Shown here: positions 62,206-64,000 of the stretch, piece after piece
Numbering within the stretch: the stretch's first letter is position 1
How the letters are laid out: the number at the start of each line of letters is the position of its first letter
Assembly (NCBI RefSeq): GCF_022606295.1
Contig: NZ_JAHHZS010000022.1
Location: forward strand, 1-64,000
DNA: 64,000 nt
Origin: Arthrobacter bambusae
GTDB lineage: Bacteria > Actinomycetota > Actinomycetes > Actinomycetales > Micrococcaceae
Reading direction: 5' to 3'
Made by a program: the position numbers and the translations under genes
The notes under the pieces: generated by a model
Told to the model about the DNA's origin: nothing
Seen by the model: the letters and a program-made list of their open reading frames with translations, nothing else
The model's database searches: none

Positions 62206-64000
62206 ATGGATAATGAGCAAGTTGTAGCCGCCGCCGAAGATGCGACGTCCGCCGAGACCACTGAAGCACCCAAGAAGGTCACCCGCACCCGCCGCAAGGC
62301 GGCACCGAAGACGGTCGCTGCGGACGCAACCCCCGACGTCGGAGCTGCCGCCACCGTTGAGCCGCTCGCTGCGGACGCAACCCCCGACGCCGGAGCTGCC
62401 GCAGCCACCGTTGAGCCGCTCGCCGAGTCGGCGGACACCGTTGAGCCCAAGGCCCCTGTCCGGCGCAGCAGGTCTCGCAAGAAGGTCGAAACTCCGGAAC
62501 CGTTGCCTGGTTTCGCCGAAGACGCTTCCACCGGTGGCGGCGAGGCACCGGATGCTGCCGTCGTCGTACCTGAAGTAGCCGCAGAGGCCGAAGCTGCCCC
62601 GGAAAAGCCGGCCCGCCGTCGTCGTACCACGAAAGCCAAGAGCACCGAGCCCGTTGCCGAAGAAGCAGTGGTCGAAGCTCCGGTTGCGGAGGTTGTGCCC
62701 GAGGAAGCAAGTGAGGAAACCGCTGGGGAGCCGGCCGTCGAGGCGGAATCCGCAAGTCCGATCGCTTCGCTGTTCCTGGAACCCGGCTCCGTTACGTCCA
62801 TGATCTTCCAGGCGCCGGACTTGAGCGCAGTCGCCCGTCCGGCCGTCGTCGAAGAAGAACCGCGGGCCGAGGCCGAGGAAGTCTCCGAGGACAACGAACT
62901 GGACGAATCCGGAAGCCGCCGTCGGCGTCGCAGCCGGGGCCGTCGTGGCCGCCGGGGCACCGAGCGTGATGAAGCCGCGGGAGAAGAAACCGCCGCGGAA
63001 TCCGAGGACGAGGCAGAAGCCGGTACCGAGGATGTCCTCGAAGAAGGCGTGACTTCCCGCCGTCGCCGGCGCCGTCGCCGTGGCGATCAGGACCTGGAAC
63101 TGACAGGTGGGGGAGACGACGATCCCCCCAACACGGTCACCCGTGTCCGCGCTCCGCGCCCGCATGTTGAGTCCACCAGCAGCTCGGACCGCGTCACGAG
63201 CGTCAAGGGCTCCACCCGCCTTGAAGCCAAGAAGCAGCGCCGCCGCGAGTCCCGCGAGACCGGCCGCCGCCGCCAGGTCATCACCGAGGCCGAATTCCTG
63301 GCCCGCCGTGAGTCCGTCGACCGCCAGATGATCGTTCGCCAGCGCGACGACAGGATCCAGATTGGTGTCCTCGAAGACGGCGTGCTCGCGGAGCACTTCG
63401 TGTCGAAGACACAGCAGGACTCCCTCATCGGCAACGTCTACCTGGGCAAGGTCCAGAACGTGCTGCCGTCGATGGAAGCGGCATTCGTCGATATCGGACG
63501 CGGCCGCAACGCAGTGCTCTACGCCGGCGAAGTCAACTGGGATGCCGTCACCCTGGAAGGCAAACCGCGCCGCATTGAAAACGCGCTGAAATCAGGCGAT
63601 TCCGTGCTGGTCCAGGTGACCAAGGACCCCGTGGGCCACAAGGGCGCGCGCCTGACGAGCCAGATTTCGCTTCCCGGCCGCTACCTCGTGTACGTGCCGG
63701 GCGGGTCAATGACGGGAATTTCCCGCAAGCTGCCCGACGTCGAGCGCAACCGCCTGAAGAAGATCCTCAAGGATCGCCTCCCGGAGAACGCGGGCGTCAT
63801 TGTCCGCACGGCCGCCGAGGGTGCATCCGAGGAAGAGCTGACGCACGATATCAACCGCTTGCGGGCCCAGTGGGAAGGCATCGAAAGCCAGTCCACGTCC
63901 ACCAAGATCCTGGCCCCGGAGCTCCTGTACGGCGAACCGGACCTCACCATCAAGGTTGTCCGCGACGTCTTCAACGAGGACTTCTCCAAGCTGATCGTCT
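62206..64000 (+). CDS. rne: Ribonuclease E/G family protein (5' part, cut by window end)
   Basis: The first 598 codons of an RNase E/G enzyme are visible; the end lies outside the window. The N-terminal about 365 residues are low-complexity: acidic Ala/Glu/Pro-rich stretches alternate with Arg-rich patches ([25 protein letters not shown]). The catalytic part begins around residue 365 with QMIVRQRDDRIQIGVLEDG, and an S1 domain holds IGNVYLGKVQNVLPSMEAAFVDIG. This long N-terminal extension is usual in actinobacterial RNase E. Two copies of an AADATPDxGAA...TVEPL unit (62317-62421) are in tandem. The order ndk-rne is kept from mycobacteria. Confidence 0.94.
   Translation, partial: MDNEQVVAAAEDATSAETTEAPKKVTRTRRKAAPKTVAADATPDVGAAATVEPLAADATPDAGAAAATVEPLAESADTVEPKAPVRRSRSRKKVETPEPLPGFAEDASTGGGEAPDAAVVVPEVAAEAEAAPEKPARRRRTTKAKSTEPVAEEAVVEAPVAEVVPEEASEETAGEPAVEAESASPIASLFLEPGSVTSMIFQAPDLSAVARPAVVEEEPRAEAEEVSEDNELDESGSRRRRRSRGRRGRRGTERDEAAGEETAAESEDEAEAGTEDVLEEGVTSRRRRRRRRGDQDLELTGGGDDDPPNTVTRVRAPRPHVESTSSSDRVTSVKGSTRLEAKKQRRRESRETGRRRQVITEAEFLARRESVDRQMIVRQRDDRIQIGVLEDGVLAEHFVSKTQQDSLIGNVYLGKVQNVLPSMEAAFVDIGRGRNAVLYAGEVNWDAVTLEGKPRRIENALKSGDSVLVQVTKDPVGHKGARLTSQISLPGRYLVYVPGGSMTGISRKLPDVERNRLKKILKDRLPENAGVIVRTAAEGASEEELTHDINRLRAQWEGIESQSTSTKILAPELLYGEPDLTIKVVRDVFNEDFSKLIV
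62317..62421 (+). repeat. Tandem repeat inside the RNase E extension
   Basis: Two near-identical in-frame units, 62317-62367 (51 bases) and 62368-62421 (54 bases, one extra Ala codon), encode AADATPDxGAAATVEPL-type segments in the disordered N-terminal extension. The first has Val and the second Ala at the variable position. Confidence 0.85.

Noticed and set aside
62125..63396. A 423-codon minus-strand open frame over the RNase E extension
   Set aside because: The plus-strand reading continues smoothly into the conserved S1 and catalytic region, so the minus frame is a shadow of repetitive codons.
1..64000. CRISPR arrays, insertion sequences, prophage or integrase genes
   Set aside because: No direct-repeat arrays, transposase-like products or phage genes were seen; all neighbourhoods look like ordinary actinobacterial chromosome.

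Overview
The window is GC-rich, densely coded chromosomal DNA from an actinobacterium. It is most likely from the Micrococcaceae (Arthrobacter, Pseudarthrobacter or Paenarthrobacter type). The evidence is gene content (DUF3052-AhpE pair, MptB-type mannosyltransferases, actinobacterial ileS T-box, trigger factor-clpP1-clpP2-clpX, Rv2466c-like thioredoxin-fold protein) and frequent GTG/TTG starts. Several blocks keep the order I recall from Mycobacterium tuberculosis (Rv2238c-Rv2239c, Rv2457c-Rv2467, Rv2477c-Rv2478c, Rv2444c-Rv2448c). I see no prophage, insertion sequence, integrase or CRISPR array.

Layout. 0.4-3.1 kb: DUF3052 protein, AhpE-like peroxiredoxin, sirtuin, tRNA-Val and a small membrane methyltransferase. 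3.2-12.2 kb: a sugar-acid catabolic island with an IclR regulator, an MFS (MHS-type) transporter, a D-2-hydroxyacid dehydrogenase, a beta-hydroxyacid dehydrogenase, IdnO, IdnD, a GntR/FCD regulator and 6-phosphogluconate dehydrogenase. Together they suggest uptake of idonate, ketogluconate or a related acid and its conversion to gluconate and the pentose phosphate pathway. 12.3-18.1 kb: an SDR, cysE-cysK, msrA, a Nif3-like protein, a degenerate zinc-ribbon coiled-coil protein and yaaA. 18.2-20.6 kb: RNase P RNA, the long GapB-type GAPDH and a small coiled-coil protein. 20.7-24 kb: a membrane-anchored HNH nuclease, a GNAT-like protein, peptide deformylase, tRNA-His and oligoribonuclease.

24.1-30.2 kb holds four polytopic glycosyltransferase genes: two MptB paralogues on the plus strand enclosing two GT87/DUF2029 paralogues on the minus strand, probably for lipomannan-like glycans. 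A decayed alkD remnant follows. 30.6-38.4 kb: map, tRNA-Arg, an SSB paralogue, a lipoprotein, ettA, tesB, a protein of unknown function, truncated haemoglobin, an MscS channel and an OsmC protein. 38.4-50.2 kb: pepN, a DUF1648 protein, rpiB-nei, tRNA-Gly, tRNA-Pro, tig, clpP1-clpP2-clpX (with a probable ClgR box), an Rv2466c-like protein and an fpg/nei glycosylase. 50.3-55 kb: a candidate structured RNA, valS, DUF488, a methyltransferase and an SDR. 55-64 kb: a T-box leader, ileS-folC-DUF4233-ndk, a VKOR-like membrane protein and the 5' part of an RNase E/G gene cut by the window end.

Nothing here is certainly a new system. The points most worth a second look are the structured RNA candidate at 50.3-50.5 kb, the IclR operator set linking three promoters, the MptB/GT87 quartet, the ileS leader with its Shine-Dalgarno sequester, and a series of proteins that have lost conserved cysteines (IdnD, zinc-ribbon protein, sirtuin, Rv2466c-like protein).
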